DNA of 64,000 nt. Origin: Streptomyces sp. NBC_00440 (GTDB lineage Bacteria; Actinomycetota; Actinomycetes; Streptomycetales; Streptomycetaceae). The position numbers and the translations under genes are program-made. Location: NCBI RefSeq assembly GCF_036014215.1, contig NZ_CP107921.1:3397001-3461000 (forward strand), in the 5' to 3' direction. A model generated the notes under the pieces. It was given only the letters and a program-made list of their open reading frames with translations, was not told where the DNA came from and ran no database searches. Positions within the stretch are counted from its first letter, which is position 1; every line of letters starts with the position of its first letter. Shown piece after piece: positions 23,750 to 32,230 of this stretch.

Positions 23750-26017
23750 GTGTCAGGTACTTCGGCCATCGAGCAGGAGCGGGCGGAAACGATGCTTGGA
23801 TCGACTCACGGCACCCTCACCACCGACTTCCATGCGCGCGTGGTGGCCTGCGGGGAGCAGCCACCCGCCGCCGTTCACGGCACAGCGGCAGCGGAAGGCG
23901 ATCTGGACGTCAGCGGACGCCCGGTATACGCCTCCGTGCCGGATCTCGACCGGTTCTTCCGGCCCGGCTCGGTGGCCGTCATCGGCGCGTCCGACGCCGA
24001 GGGCCGCCCGAACACCGGGATCACCCGCCAGCTGATCGCCTGGTCGGAGCGGGTCGGGGCGACCCTGCACCCGGTGCATCCGACCCGTACGGCCGTCTTC
24101 GGCCTCCCCTGCTCCCCCACTGTGGCCGACCTGCCCGAACCGGTCGACCTCGCCGTACTCCTGGTCGCGGATCCACTGCCGCTGATCCCCCAACTGGCCG
24201 ACGCCAAAGTGAAGTTCGCGGTGGCCTTCGCATCGGGCTTCGCCGAGACGGGCGAGCAGGGCGCCGACGCCCAGACCCGGCTGACGGCGGCGGTCGAACG
24301 CTCCGGGCTGCGGATGCTCGGCCCCAACACCAACCTGAACGCCTTCGAGAAGTTCCGCGACGACCTGGAGGGCCCGGCGGTCGCCCTGATCACCCAGTCC
24401 GGACACCAGGGCCGCCCGGTCTTCGCCATGCAGGAACTGGGCATCCGGCTGTCGCACTGGGCCCCCACGGGCAACGAGGCCGACCTGGAGACCTCCGACT
24501 TCATCTCGTACTTCGCCGGGCGCCCCGAGGTCGGCGCGATCGCCTGCTATGTCGAGGGCCTCAAGGACGGCCGGTCCTTCCTGCTGGCCGCGGACCGTGC
24601 GGCGCGGGCCGGGGTGCCGGTCGTGGCGGTGAAAGTGGGCCGTACGGAGACGGGGGCCAGGTCGGCCGCCTCACACACCGGGAAGCTCACCGGCGCGGAC
24701 CAGGTGGTCGACGCGGCCATGCGGCAGTACGGGGTGATCCGGGTGAACGGCCTGGACGAACTCCAGGACACCTCGGCCCTGTTGGCCCGCGCGAAGAAGC
24801 CGCAGGCCGACGGCGTGGTGGTGTACTCGATCTCCGGCGGCACGGGGGCGCACTTCGCGGACCTCGCGACGGCGGCCGGGATCGGCCTTCCGGTCCTCTC
24901 GGAGGCGAAACAGGCCGAACTGCACACCTGGATACCGGAGTACCTCAACGTCGCGAACCCGGTCGACAACGGCGGTCACCCGGTGGGCGACTGGCGCGGC
25001 CGCAAGATCATCGACGCGATTCTGGCGGATCCCGGTGTGGGGGTCCTGATCTGTCCGATCACCGGCCCCTTCCCGCCGATGAGCGACAAGCTGGCCCAGG
25101 ACCTGGTGGACGCGGCGGAGGCCACGGACAAGCTGGTGTGCGTGGTGTGGGGGTCGCCGGTGGGCACGGAGGAGGCGTACCGCACGACGCTGCTCGGCTC
25201 GCAACGGGTGGCGACCTTCCGTACCTTCGGCAACTGCGTCACAGCGGTCAAGGCGTACCTGGACCACCACCGCTTCACCACCGGCTACCGCTCCCCCTTC
25301 GACGAGGCCCCCCGGACCCCGTCCCCTTCCTTCCGCAAGGCCCAGGCCCTGATGCGCCCGCACCAGCAGCTGAGCGAACACGCGGCGAAGCAGCTGCTGC
25401 GGGCGTACGGGATCCGCGTCCCGCGCGAACAGCTGGTGACCAGCGCGGCAGCGGCGGTCCGGGCGGCGGGGCAGGTCGGCTACCCGGTCGTCATGAAGGC
25501 GTCCGGCGCCCAGCTCGGGCACAAGACCGAACTGGGCCTGGTGAAGGTCGGCCTGACCTCGGCGAGCCAGGTGCGGGACGCGTACCGGGAGCTGACCGAC
25601 ATCGCCCGGTACGAATCGGTCGACCTGGACGGCATCCTGGTCTGCCAGATGGTGGAGCGGGGCGTGGAGATGGTCGTCGGCGTCACCACCGACGCGCTCT
25701 TCGGCCCGACGGTGACGGTGGGGCTCGGCGGCGTCCTGGTGGAGCTGCTGGACGACACGGCCGTACGGGTCCCGCCCTTCGGCGAGGACCAGGCCCGCGA
25801 CATGCTGGCCGAACTCCGTGGCCACGCCCTGCTGGAGGGCGGCGTCAGGGGCGCGCCGCCGGCGGATGTGGACGCGCTGGTGGAGGTGGTGCTGCGGATC
25901 CAGCGGATGGCCCTGGAACTGGGCGACCAGCTGGCGGAGTTGGACGTCAACCCCTTGATGGTCCTGGGGCGCGGGCAGGGCGCTGTGGCGCTGGACGCGC
26001 TGGCGGTCTGCCGCTGA
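23750..26017 (+). CDS. NDP-forming acyl-CoA synthetase (acetate-CoA ligase/succinyl-CoA synthetase-like fusion)
   Basis: 755 residues from a GTG that seems leaderless. Order: CoA-binding Rossmann domain (about 65-190; VAVIGASDAEGRPNTGI), succinyl-CoA-ligase-like domains with the phospho-His loop ASHTGKLTGAD near residue 305, and a C-terminal ATP-grasp domain (about 525-755; VVMKASGAQLGHKTELGLVKVGL; LDVNPLM). This is the fused alpha-beta layout of ADP-forming acyl-CoA synthetases, which activate carboxylic acids with CoA. The odd N-terminal 50 residues before the CoA domain have no known motif. Followed by an enoyl-CoA hydratase gene, so it probably feeds a beta-oxidation-like route. Confidence 0.88.
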   Translation: MSGTSAIEQERAETMLGSTHGTLTTDFHARVVACGEQPPAAVHGTAAAEGDLDVSGRPVYASVPDLDRFFRPGSVAVIGASDAEGRPNTGITRQLIAWSERVGATLHPVHPTRTAVFGLPCSPTVADLPEPVDLAVLLVADPLPLIPQLADAKVKFAVAFASGFAETGEQGADAQTRLTAAVERSGLRMLGPNTNLNAFEKFRDDLEGPAVALITQSGHQGRPVFAMQELGIRLSHWAPTGNEADLETSDFISYFAGRPEVGAIACYVEGLKDGRSFLLAADRAARAGVPVVAVKVGRTETGARSAASHTGKLTGADQVVDAAMRQYGVIRVNGLDELQDTSALLARAKKPQADGVVVYSISGGTGAHFADLATAAGIGLPVLSEAKQAELHTWIPEYLNVANPVDNGGHPVGDWRGRKIIDAILADPGVGVLICPITGPFPPMSDKLAQDLVDAAEATDKLVCVVWGSPVGTEEAYRTTLLGSQRVATFRTFGNCVTAVKAYLDHHRFTTGYRSPFDEAPRTPSPSFRKAQALMRPHQQLSEHAAKQLLRAYGIRVPREQLVTSAAAAVRAAGQVGYPVVMKASGAQLGHKTELGLVKVGLTSASQVRDAYRELTDIARYESVDLDGILVCQMVERGVEMVVGVTTDALFGPTVTVGLGGVLVELLDDTAVRVPPFGEDQARDMLAELRGHALLEGGVRGAPPADVDALVEVVLRIQRMALELGDQLAELDVNPLMVLGRGQGAVALDALAVCR

Positions 26018-26043
26018 GCCCCCCGGACCCCCGCTCCTCAAAC

Positions 26044-26066
26044 TCCCCCGGACTTCGTCCGGGGGA
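26044..26066. repeat. Short GC-rich hairpin of a common Streptomyces intergenic type
   Basis: TCCCCCGGAC (26044-26053) pairs with GTCCGGGGGA (26057-26066) around TTC. It lies in the 95-bp gap between the synthetase and hydratase genes and may act as an attenuator or RNA-stabilising stem. Closely similar stems are frequent between Streptomyces genes. Confidence 0.75.
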
Positions 26067-26112
26067 CCCCCAGCAGGGCTTGAGAGCCTCCTCAGCTCCG
26101 AAAGGCGACCCC

Positions 26113-26928
26113 ATGACCGCTTCGCCCGAAGCCGAAGAAGACGCGATCCTCCACACCACCACCGGCGGCGTCTCCACGATCACCCTCAACCGCCCGGCCG
26201 CGATGAACGCCCTCACCTGGGACCAGCGCGAACAGGTCATCGGCCTCCTGGCCGCGGCGTCCGCCGACCCCGACATCCGCGCGGTCGTCCTCACCGCCAC
26301 CGGCCGCGGCTTCTGCGCGGGCGCCGACCTCCGGGGCGGCGGCCCGCAGGCCCCGGCCGAGCGCGTCACCGGCGACGTGGCCCGTACGATCCGGCTCGGC
26401 GCGCAGCGCCTCATCGCGGCCGTCCTCGACTGCGAGAAGCCGGTGATCGCCGCGGTCAACGGCACCGCCGCCGGCCTGGGCGCACAGCTCGCCCTCGCCT
26501 GCGACCTCGTACTGGCCGCGGAATCGGCCAGGTTCATCGAGGTCTTCGCCCGCCGCGGCCTCGTCCCCGACGGCGGCGGCGCGTATCTGCTGCCCCGCCT
26601 GATCGGCCCGCACCGCGCCAAGGAGCTGATGTTCTTCGGCGACGCGCTCCCCGCGCCGGAAGCCGAACGCATCGGCCTGATCAACCGGGTGGTCCCGGAC
26701 GAGGACCTGCTGAAGACGGCCCACGAGTGGGCCGCCCGGCTGGCCCAGGGCCCCACCCGGGCCCTGGCCCTCACCAAGCAACTGGTGAACGCCTCACTGG
26801 AGTCGGACCGCAGCACAGCCTTCGCGGCCGAGGCCGCCGCCCAGGAGATCAACATGACGACGGCCGACGCGAACGAGGGCGTGACGGCCTTCGTGGAGCG
26901 CCGGACGCCGGAGTACCGGGGGCGGTAG
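26113..26928 (+). CDS. Enoyl-CoA hydratase/isomerase family protein
   Basis: 271 residues. Crotonase-fold signatures: ITLNRPAAMNALTWD, the oxyanion-hole segment GRGFCAGADLRG, and NGTAAGLGAQLALACDLVLAA. In the catalytic area it reads FARRGLVPDGGGAYLLPR, with Asp where many hydratases have Glu, common in PaaG/isomerase-like members. Either hydration of an enoyl-CoA or double-bond isomerisation. Lies 95 bp after the acyl-CoA synthetase gene, likely co-transcribed. Confidence 0.9.
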   Translation: MTASPEAEEDAILHTTTGGVSTITLNRPAAMNALTWDQREQVIGLLAAASADPDIRAVVLTATGRGFCAGADLRGGGPQAPAERVTGDVARTIRLGAQRLIAAVLDCEKPVIAAVNGTAAGLGAQLALACDLVLAAESARFIEVFARRGLVPDGGGAYLLPRLIGPHRAKELMFFGDALPAPEAERIGLINRVVPDEDLLKTAHEWAARLAQGPTRALALTKQLVNASLESDRSTAFAAEAAAQEINMTTADANEGVTAFVERRTPEYRGR

Positions 26929-26973
26929 GCCGGAGTGCCGGGGGCGGTATGCGGGAGCGCCGAGGGCGGCAGG
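26909..26973. repeat. Three imperfect ~22-bp tandem repeats at the end of the hydratase gene
   Basis: Units resembling CGGAGTGCCGGGGGCGGTA occur three times, the first covering the last codons and stop of the hydratase gene. Probably local duplication. Confidence 0.55.
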
Positions 26974-27005
26974 CCGGGCCGGAAGAGGGTGGTGACGCCC
27001 TTCCT

Positions 27006-27024
27006 ATCTGACGCCCCGTCAGCT
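27006..27024. promoter_or_regulatory. Shared catabolic operator, copy 5
   Basis: Core TGACGCCCCGTCA (27009-27021) is a perfect palindrome with ATC on the left flank. TTCAAT (27024-27029) is a possible -10 box ending 3 bp before the GTG at 27033 and 6 bp before the ATG at 27036, again suggesting a leaderless start. Confidence 0.78.
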
Positions 27025-27032
27025 TCAATGGG

Positions 27033-27644
27033 GTGATGATGGGACACGCAGGGATGGCGGCCACCGCCGTCCGATACCTCAGGTCGGTAGGCGCCCCGAC
27101 GGCCACCGGGCCGGTCGATCCACTCCCGCGCCCGGATCTGCGGGCGGTGGGCGACGACGAACGGATGCCCGTCGACCCGGGCGAATTCCGCCGCGTACTC
27201 GGCCACTTCGCGAGCGGCGTCACCATCGTCACCGCGCACGACGAAGAGGGCCCTGCCGGCTTCGCCTGCCAGTCCTTCGCCTCGCTCTCACTGGAGCCGC
27301 CGCTCGTCGTGTTCATGGTGGCCCGTACGTCGACGACCTGGCCGCGCATCGCCCGCGCCGGGGCCTTCTGCGTCAACATCCTCGGCGCGGACCAGGGCGG
27401 GCTGTGCCGCGCCTTCGCGGTGAGCGGCGCCGACAAGTTCGCGGGGGTGCCCCACGAACCGGCCCCCGCGACCGGTGCGCCGCTGCTCACCGGCGTACCG
27501 GCGTGGATCGACTGCCGCATCCACGCCGTCCACACGGGCGGCGACCACCTGATCGTGGTCGGCCGGGTGGAGACGCTGGGCGGTTCGGCCGATGGCGCAC
27601 CGCTGCTGTTCCACCGGGGAGCGTTCGGCCGGTTCACGGCCTGA
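27033..27644 (+). CDS. Flavin reductase-like split-barrel protein (HsaB/HpaC type)
   Basis: 203 residues from GTG (or 202 from the adjacent ATG). The first 45 residues are unlike the family; then the flavin reductase domain follows: FRRVLGHFASGVTIVT, GFACQSFASLSLEPPLVVFMV, STTWPRIARAGAFCVNIL, and a final GAPLLFHRGAFGRF. Such proteins use NAD(P)H to supply reduced FMN/FAD to two-component monooxygenases. No large oxygenase component is adjacent; the FMO-like protein at 19340 carries its own NADPH site. Controlled by the shared operator. Confidence 0.88.
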   Translation: MMMGHAGMAATAVRYLRSVGAPTATGPVDPLPRPDLRAVGDDERMPVDPGEFRRVLGHFASGVTIVTAHDEEGPAGFACQSFASLSLEPPLVVFMVARTSTTWPRIARAGAFCVNILGADQGGLCRAFAVSGADKFAGVPHEPAPATGAPLLTGVPAWIDCRIHAVHTGGDHLIVVGRVETLGGSADGAPLLFHRGAFGRFTA

Positions 27645-27713
27645 GCAACCCCGGGGGCATCTCCCGCACAGGACACGTGTGTTCATCCGGCCGGGACCGC
27701 CGCAACCGGCTGC

Positions 27714-29111
27714 TCAGCCACCGGCGCCCGCCACCCGCACCACCCCCGCCGCCCGGGGCCTCAGCACCAGGGCCATCAGTGCCGCCGCCGCGCACATCGC
27801 ACCCGACGCGTACCAGATCACGTCGTACGAGCCGAAGACGTCCCGCACCACGCCGCCCAGGTACGCGACCAGCGCCGCGCCCACCTGGTGGGAGGCGAGC
27901 ACCCAGCCGAAGACGATGGCGCTGTCCTCGCCGTAGTGCTCGCGGCACAGGGCGATCGTCGGGGGGACCGTGGCGACCCAGTCCAGGCCGTAGAAGACGA
28001 TGAACAGGACCATCGGCGGATGGACGGACGGCGCGAGCAGCATCGGCAGGAAGAGCAGTGAGATGCCGCGCAGCGTGTAGTAGACCGCCAGCAGGCGGCG
28101 GGGATCGAAGCGGTCCGTGAACCAGCCGGACGCGATCGTGCCCACGATGTCGAAGATCCCGATCACCGCGAGCAGCGAGGCGGCGGCCGTGACCGGCATC
28201 CCGTGGTCGTGCTCCGCCGGGACGAAGTGGGTCTTCACCAGGCCGTTGGTGGATGCGCCGCAGATCGCGAACGTCCCTGCGAGCAGCCAGAACGGGCCCG
28301 TCCTGACAGCCCTGGCGAGCACCCCGACCGCCCGCCGGGCCGCGCCGGTCAGCGGGGGCGGCTTCGGTACGAACTCCGCTGCCCCGTAAGCCGACTGGCC
28401 CACGTCCGCCGGATGGTCACGCAGCAGCAGCCACACCAGCGGCACCACGGCCAGCGCCGCGAGCGCCACCGTGACCGCCGCGGGGCGCCAGCCATGGTGC
28501 ACGACGAGCCAGGAGAGGACCGGCAGGAAGACCAGCTGGCCCGAGGCGCTCGCCGCCGTGAGGACGCCGGTGACCAGTCCCCGCTTGGCGACGAACCAGC
28601 GGTTGGTCACCGTCGCCGCGAAGGCCAGCGCCATCGAGCCGCTGCCCATGCCGACCAGCACGCCCCAGTAGAGGACCAGTTGCCACGCGGTGGTCATCCA
28701 CACCGTGAGCAACGAGCCCACCGAGATGACGGTGAGCGCGACGGCCACCACGCGGCGGATCCCGAAGCGGTCCATCAGCGCCGCCGCGAACGGCGCCGTC
28801 AGCCCGTACAGCGCGAGGTTCACCGAGATCGCCAGGCCGATCGTGCCGCGCGACCAGTGGAACTCCTCGTGCAGCGGGTCGATCAGCAGCCCCGGCAACG
28901 AGGCGAAGGCCGCGGCGCCGATGATCGTCACGAAGGTGACCGCGGCCACGAACCAGGCGCGGTGCAGGCGCGGCCGGCGCCCGCCGGGCAGCGATGACGG
29001 CGCCAACCCCGCGTGCGTCACAGGCCGTTGCTCCTGCTGCACGGGCTGCGACCGCTGCTCCTGCTGCACGGGCTGCGGGACAGGGCCCAGTGGTTCCGAT
29101 GTCTGTGTCAC
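27714..29111 (-). CDS. MFS transporter, oxalate/formate antiporter-like
   Basis: 465 residues from a GTG start. A hydrophilic N-terminus contains a duplicated QPVQQEQR stretch. Twelve hydrophobic segments follow, with ALMDRFGIRRVV (motif A) between helices 2 and 3, and GWFTDRFDPRRLL at the corresponding place in the second half. The sequence pattern resembles the OFA/monocarboxylate branch. Divergent from a GlxA-like regulator gene. Substrate not readable. Confidence 0.85.
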   Translation of the reverse strand: MTQTSEPLGPVPQPVQQEQRSQPVQQEQRPVTHAGLAPSSLPGGRRPRLHRAWFVAAVTFVTIIGAAAFASLPGLLIDPLHEEFHWSRGTIGLAISVNLALYGLTAPFAAALMDRFGIRRVVAVALTVISVGSLLTVWMTTAWQLVLYWGVLVGMGSGSMALAFAATVTNRWFVAKRGLVTGVLTAASASGQLVFLPVLSWLVVHHGWRPAAVTVALAALAVVPLVWLLLRDHPADVGQSAYGAAEFVPKPPPLTGAARRAVGVLARAVRTGPFWLLAGTFAICGASTNGLVKTHFVPAEHDHGMPVTAAASLLAVIGIFDIVGTIASGWFTDRFDPRRLLAVYYTLRGISLLFLPMLLAPSVHPPMVLFIVFYGLDWVATVPPTIALCREHYGEDSAIVFGWVLASHQVGAALVAYLGGVVRDVFGSYDVIWYASGAMCAAAALMALVLRPRAAGVVRVAGAGG

Positions 29112-29244
29112 GCCGCCAGCATCACCGGGGCAGCACCGGTCGTACGAGTGGCCCGGAGGACAGCCTTCGCTATGATCGGGCCACCGCCCCGTCCGGAGAG
29201 GCCGGACAGGCCAGTGGCGCCCGTTCTGTCCCAGGGAGGACCCC

Positions 29245-30237
29245 GTGCCCCGCCCCAACCCGCGCCCGCACCGCGTCGTCGTGCTCGCCCTGGACGGGCT
29301 GCTCCCCTTCGAACTCGGCATTCCGCACCGCATCTTCAGCCGTCCCCGCGACCCGGCGGGCCGCCCGCTGTACGAGGTGGTGACCTGCTCGGTGCGCCCG
29401 CCGGGCCCGGTCCGTACGGACGCCGACTTCTCGATCGTCGCCGAGTACGGCCCGGAGGCACTGGCCACCGCGGACACCGTCGTCGTCCCCGCCTCGTACG
29501 AACTGGGCCCGGTGTACGAGGAAGGCAGGCTGACGGACGAACTGGCCACCGCGCTCGCCCACATCAGGCCCGGCACCCGGCTGGTCTCCATCTGCACCGG
29601 CGGCTATGTGCTGGCCGCCGCCGGATATCTGGACGGGCGGCCCGCCACCACGCACTGGGCGTCCGCCGCGCACTTCCAGCAGCTGTTCCCGGCTGTCCTG
29701 GTCGACCCGGACGTGCTGTTCATCGACGACGGGGACGTCCTCACATCGGCGGGCGTGGCTGCGGGCATAGACCTCTGCCTGCACATCGTGCGCCGCGACC
29801 ACGGAACGGCGGTGGCGAACGACGTGGCGCGCAAGACGGTCGTGCCGCCGCACCGGGACGGCGGCCAGGCCCAGTACATCGAACGGCCGCTGCCCGAGGA
29901 CCGGTCGGCGACGACGACCGCCGCCCGCGCCTGGGCACTCGCCCGGCTGCACGAGCCGATCCAGCTGCGGGACATGGCCGAGCAGGAGTCGATGTCCGTA
30001 CGCACCTTCACCCGCCGCTTCCGCGAGGAGGCCGGCATCAGCCCCGGCCAGTGGCTCACCCGGCAACGGGTCGAGCGGGCCAGATACCTGCTGGAGTCAT
30101 CGGACCTGTCGGTCGACCAGGTGGCCAGGGACGCCGGTTTCGGTACGGCCCAGTCCATGCGCCAGCACCTGACGGCGGCGCTGGGGGTTCCCCCGACGGT
30201 CTACCGGCGTACGTTCCGGGCACGGACCACCGTGTGA
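29245..30237 (+). CDS. GlxA-family regulator (DJ-1/PfpI domain plus AraC HTH)
   Basis: 330 residues. The first 190 form a DJ-1/PfpI-like domain with the nucleophile-elbow Cys in VSICTGGYVLAAAG; the last 100 form an AraC double HTH (QLRDMAEQESMSVRTFTRRF; LSVDQVARDAGFGTAQSMRQH). A GTG start follows a good AGGGAGGA. These proteins usually regulate catabolic genes; the divergent MFS gene is the probable target. Confidence 0.92.
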   Translation: MPRPNPRPHRVVVLALDGLLPFELGIPHRIFSRPRDPAGRPLYEVVTCSVRPPGPVRTDADFSIVAEYGPEALATADTVVVPASYELGPVYEEGRLTDELATALAHIRPGTRLVSICTGGYVLAAAGYLDGRPATTHWASAAHFQQLFPAVLVDPDVLFIDDGDVLTSAGVAAGIDLCLHIVRRDHGTAVANDVARKTVVPPHRDGGQAQYIERPLPEDRSATTTAARAWALARLHEPIQLRDMAEQESMSVRTFTRRFREEAGISPGQWLTRQRVERARYLLESSDLSVDQVARDAGFGTAQSMRQHLTAALGVPPTVYRRTFRARTTV

Positions 30238-30320
30238 CGCGCCGGGGCGGACCGGACGGCCCCGCGCGCCACCGGACATCGCCCCCGCTCCCTGATCCGG
30301 CCTGATCCGAACGAAAGGCC

Positions 30321-31934
30321 CTAACTCACCACCTGCACCCCCGGCCGCTCCGACCGCACTTGGAGCCGGGCGAGCGTGCTGGCCTTCGCCTTCTTGCTGA
30401 GGACCGTGTCCACCACCCGGACCTGGGCGTCCACCGACGACTCCCCGATGTCGAAGAGGTGGTAGCCGCGGTGCGCGTCGATGACCTTCCAGTGCGGGTT
30501 GTCCTTCTTCAGCGGGTCCCACTGCTCGTGGAACACGGTCTGGTCCTGGTCCCCGTTGCTGGAGATCGACGTACCCACGAACTCCGCCCCCACCACGGCG
30601 GACTTCGGATCGGCGAAGTCCTTCTTCAGGTCACTGATCATCGTCAGATGGCGGTCACCGGAGAGCACCAGCGGGTTGCGCACGGACTGGAACTGCCGCA
30701 TGAGCGCGTTCCGTTCGACCTGGTAGCCGTCCCACGCGTCGTAGTACCAGAGCTTGCCCTTGCCGGGCATGAGATCGGTCTCGGCCATCATGATCTGGGA
30801 GGCGATGACGTTCCAGCGGGCCGGTGACCGGGTCAGCCCCTTCAGCAGCCACTCCTTCTGGGCCGCGCCCAGCATCGTGCGGGACGGGTCCTCGGCGCCC
30901 GCCTGCGTCGCCGCCTGATCGGTGCGGAACTGGCGGGTGTCCAGGACGTTCAGCCGGACGAGCCCGCCGTAGTCGAAGCGCCGGTACATCTGGATGTGCG
31001 GGCCGTGCGGCACCGCCGTGGCCCGGACCGGCATGTGCTCGTAGTACGCCTGGTACGCGGCGGTCAACCGGGCGACGAACGCGGTGTGCGACTGCTTCGC
31101 CGGGTCCTGCGGCACCTCACCCGCGAAGTCGTTGTCGACCTCGTGGTCGTCGAAGGTCACCACCCAGGGCGCGTACGCCTGCATGGCCTGGAGGTCCGGG
31201 TCGGTGCGGTACTGGGCGTAGCGGTTGCGGTACTCGTCCAGTGTGTACGGCTCGTCGTGGCCGGTGTGGAGCCGTACAGAGCCGGCCGCCGGAGCGGACT
31301 CGTAGATGTAGTCGCCGACGAAGAGGACCAGGTCGGGGTCCTGCGCGCGCATGTCGGCGTACGGGGTGAAATAGCCGTGCTGCCAGTTCTGGCAGGAGGC
31401 GAGCGCGATACGGAGGGTGCCGCCGGCCGAGAGCGGCGACGGCGCGGTGTGGGTGCGGCCGACGGGCGAGATCTGGCCATCGCAGCGGAAGCGGTACCAG
31501 TACTTGCGGCCGGGCTGCAGGCCCTTGGCGTCGGCGTGCACGCTGTGGGCCAGTGCGGGCACGGCCTGCTCGGTGCCGCTCCGGACGATTTTGGTGAACT
31601 TCGCGTCGTCGGCGACCTGCCACTCGACGGTGACGGGGGCGTCGGGCATACCCCCGCCATTCAGCGGGTCGGGTGCGAGGCGGGTCCACAGCACGACCGC
31701 GTCGGGCAGCGGATCGCCCGATCCGACGCCGAGTCTGAAGAGTCCGGCAGGAAGTTTCGGGGCCGCGGCGGATCCGGTGAACACGGCGGTGCGGGCCGGG
31801 GCGGGCGTTGCGGCGGACGCGCTGCCGGAGAGCGGAAGCTGGGCGGCGGCGGCCACGCCGAGCGCGGCGGCCGATCCTGCGAGGAACCTGCGGCGGCCGG
31901 TGAGAGCGGAGCGTGCTGCGTCGTCTGCGGACAT
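30321..31934 (-). CDS. phoD: PhoD-type alkaline phosphatase/phosphodiesterase
   Basis: 537 residues. Twin-arginine signal GRRRFLAG with Ala-rich core and probable cleavage after ASA-AT. Metal-binding motifs of the PhoD family: ALASCQNWQHGYFTPYADM, VGDYIYE, DDHEVDNDF and SGDRHLTMISD. It is expected to be secreted by Tat and to hydrolyse phosphodiesters or phosphomonoesters with Ca/Fe. A convincing PHO box was not found upstream, although phoD genes are usually under PhoP control. Confidence 0.92.
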   Translation of the reverse strand: MSADDAARSALTGRRRFLAGSAAALGVAAAAQLPLSGSASAATPAPARTAVFTGSAAAPKLPAGLFRLGVGSGDPLPDAVVLWTRLAPDPLNGGGMPDAPVTVEWQVADDAKFTKIVRSGTEQAVPALAHSVHADAKGLQPGRKYWYRFRCDGQISPVGRTHTAPSPLSAGGTLRIALASCQNWQHGYFTPYADMRAQDPDLVLFVGDYIYESAPAAGSVRLHTGHDEPYTLDEYRNRYAQYRTDPDLQAMQAYAPWVVTFDDHEVDNDFAGEVPQDPAKQSHTAFVARLTAAYQAYYEHMPVRATAVPHGPHIQMYRRFDYGGLVRLNVLDTRQFRTDQAATQAGAEDPSRTMLGAAQKEWLLKGLTRSPARWNVIASQIMMAETDLMPGKGKLWYYDAWDGYQVERNALMRQFQSVRNPLVLSGDRHLTMISDLKKDFADPKSAVVGAEFVGTSISSNGDQDQTVFHEQWDPLKKDNPHWKVIDAHRGYHLFDIGESSVDAQVRVVDTVLSKKAKASTLARLQVRSERPGVQVVS

Positions 31935-32230
31935 ACGGATTGACTCCCTGGCTCCTATGGGGTCTCTTGTCGCGCTTGAGGTTCACAGGGCGAGGTGGCC
32001 GTGGGGCTGAACGCCACGCATCGTGCGCATGACAGTTGCCGAAAGCGTCGGACCGTCAGCGCCGGGAAGCGCCAGAGCCCTTGGGGCAGCTGGCTTGTAC
32101 GGGATCCGGACGGTGGCGGCCAGCTGAATTCCGGCCGGATCGCGACTGCTCCGTACGAGAGGGAAAGTTGGCCCGAATGGGCAGCGGGAAGGGCCGCCCC
32201 GGCCGCCCGGCTCTCGTAAGGTGACCGCCC

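Noticed and set aside
30243..30264. CGGGGC/GCCCCG stem after the GlxA-like gene as a terminator
   Set aside because: The arms are only 6 bp with a 10-base loop, not distinguishable from background in this GC-rich DNA.
31935..32060. GTTCACAGGGC as a PHO box upstream of phoD
   Set aside because: Only one half-unit, with poor match beyond GTTCA and no second direct repeat at 11 bp.
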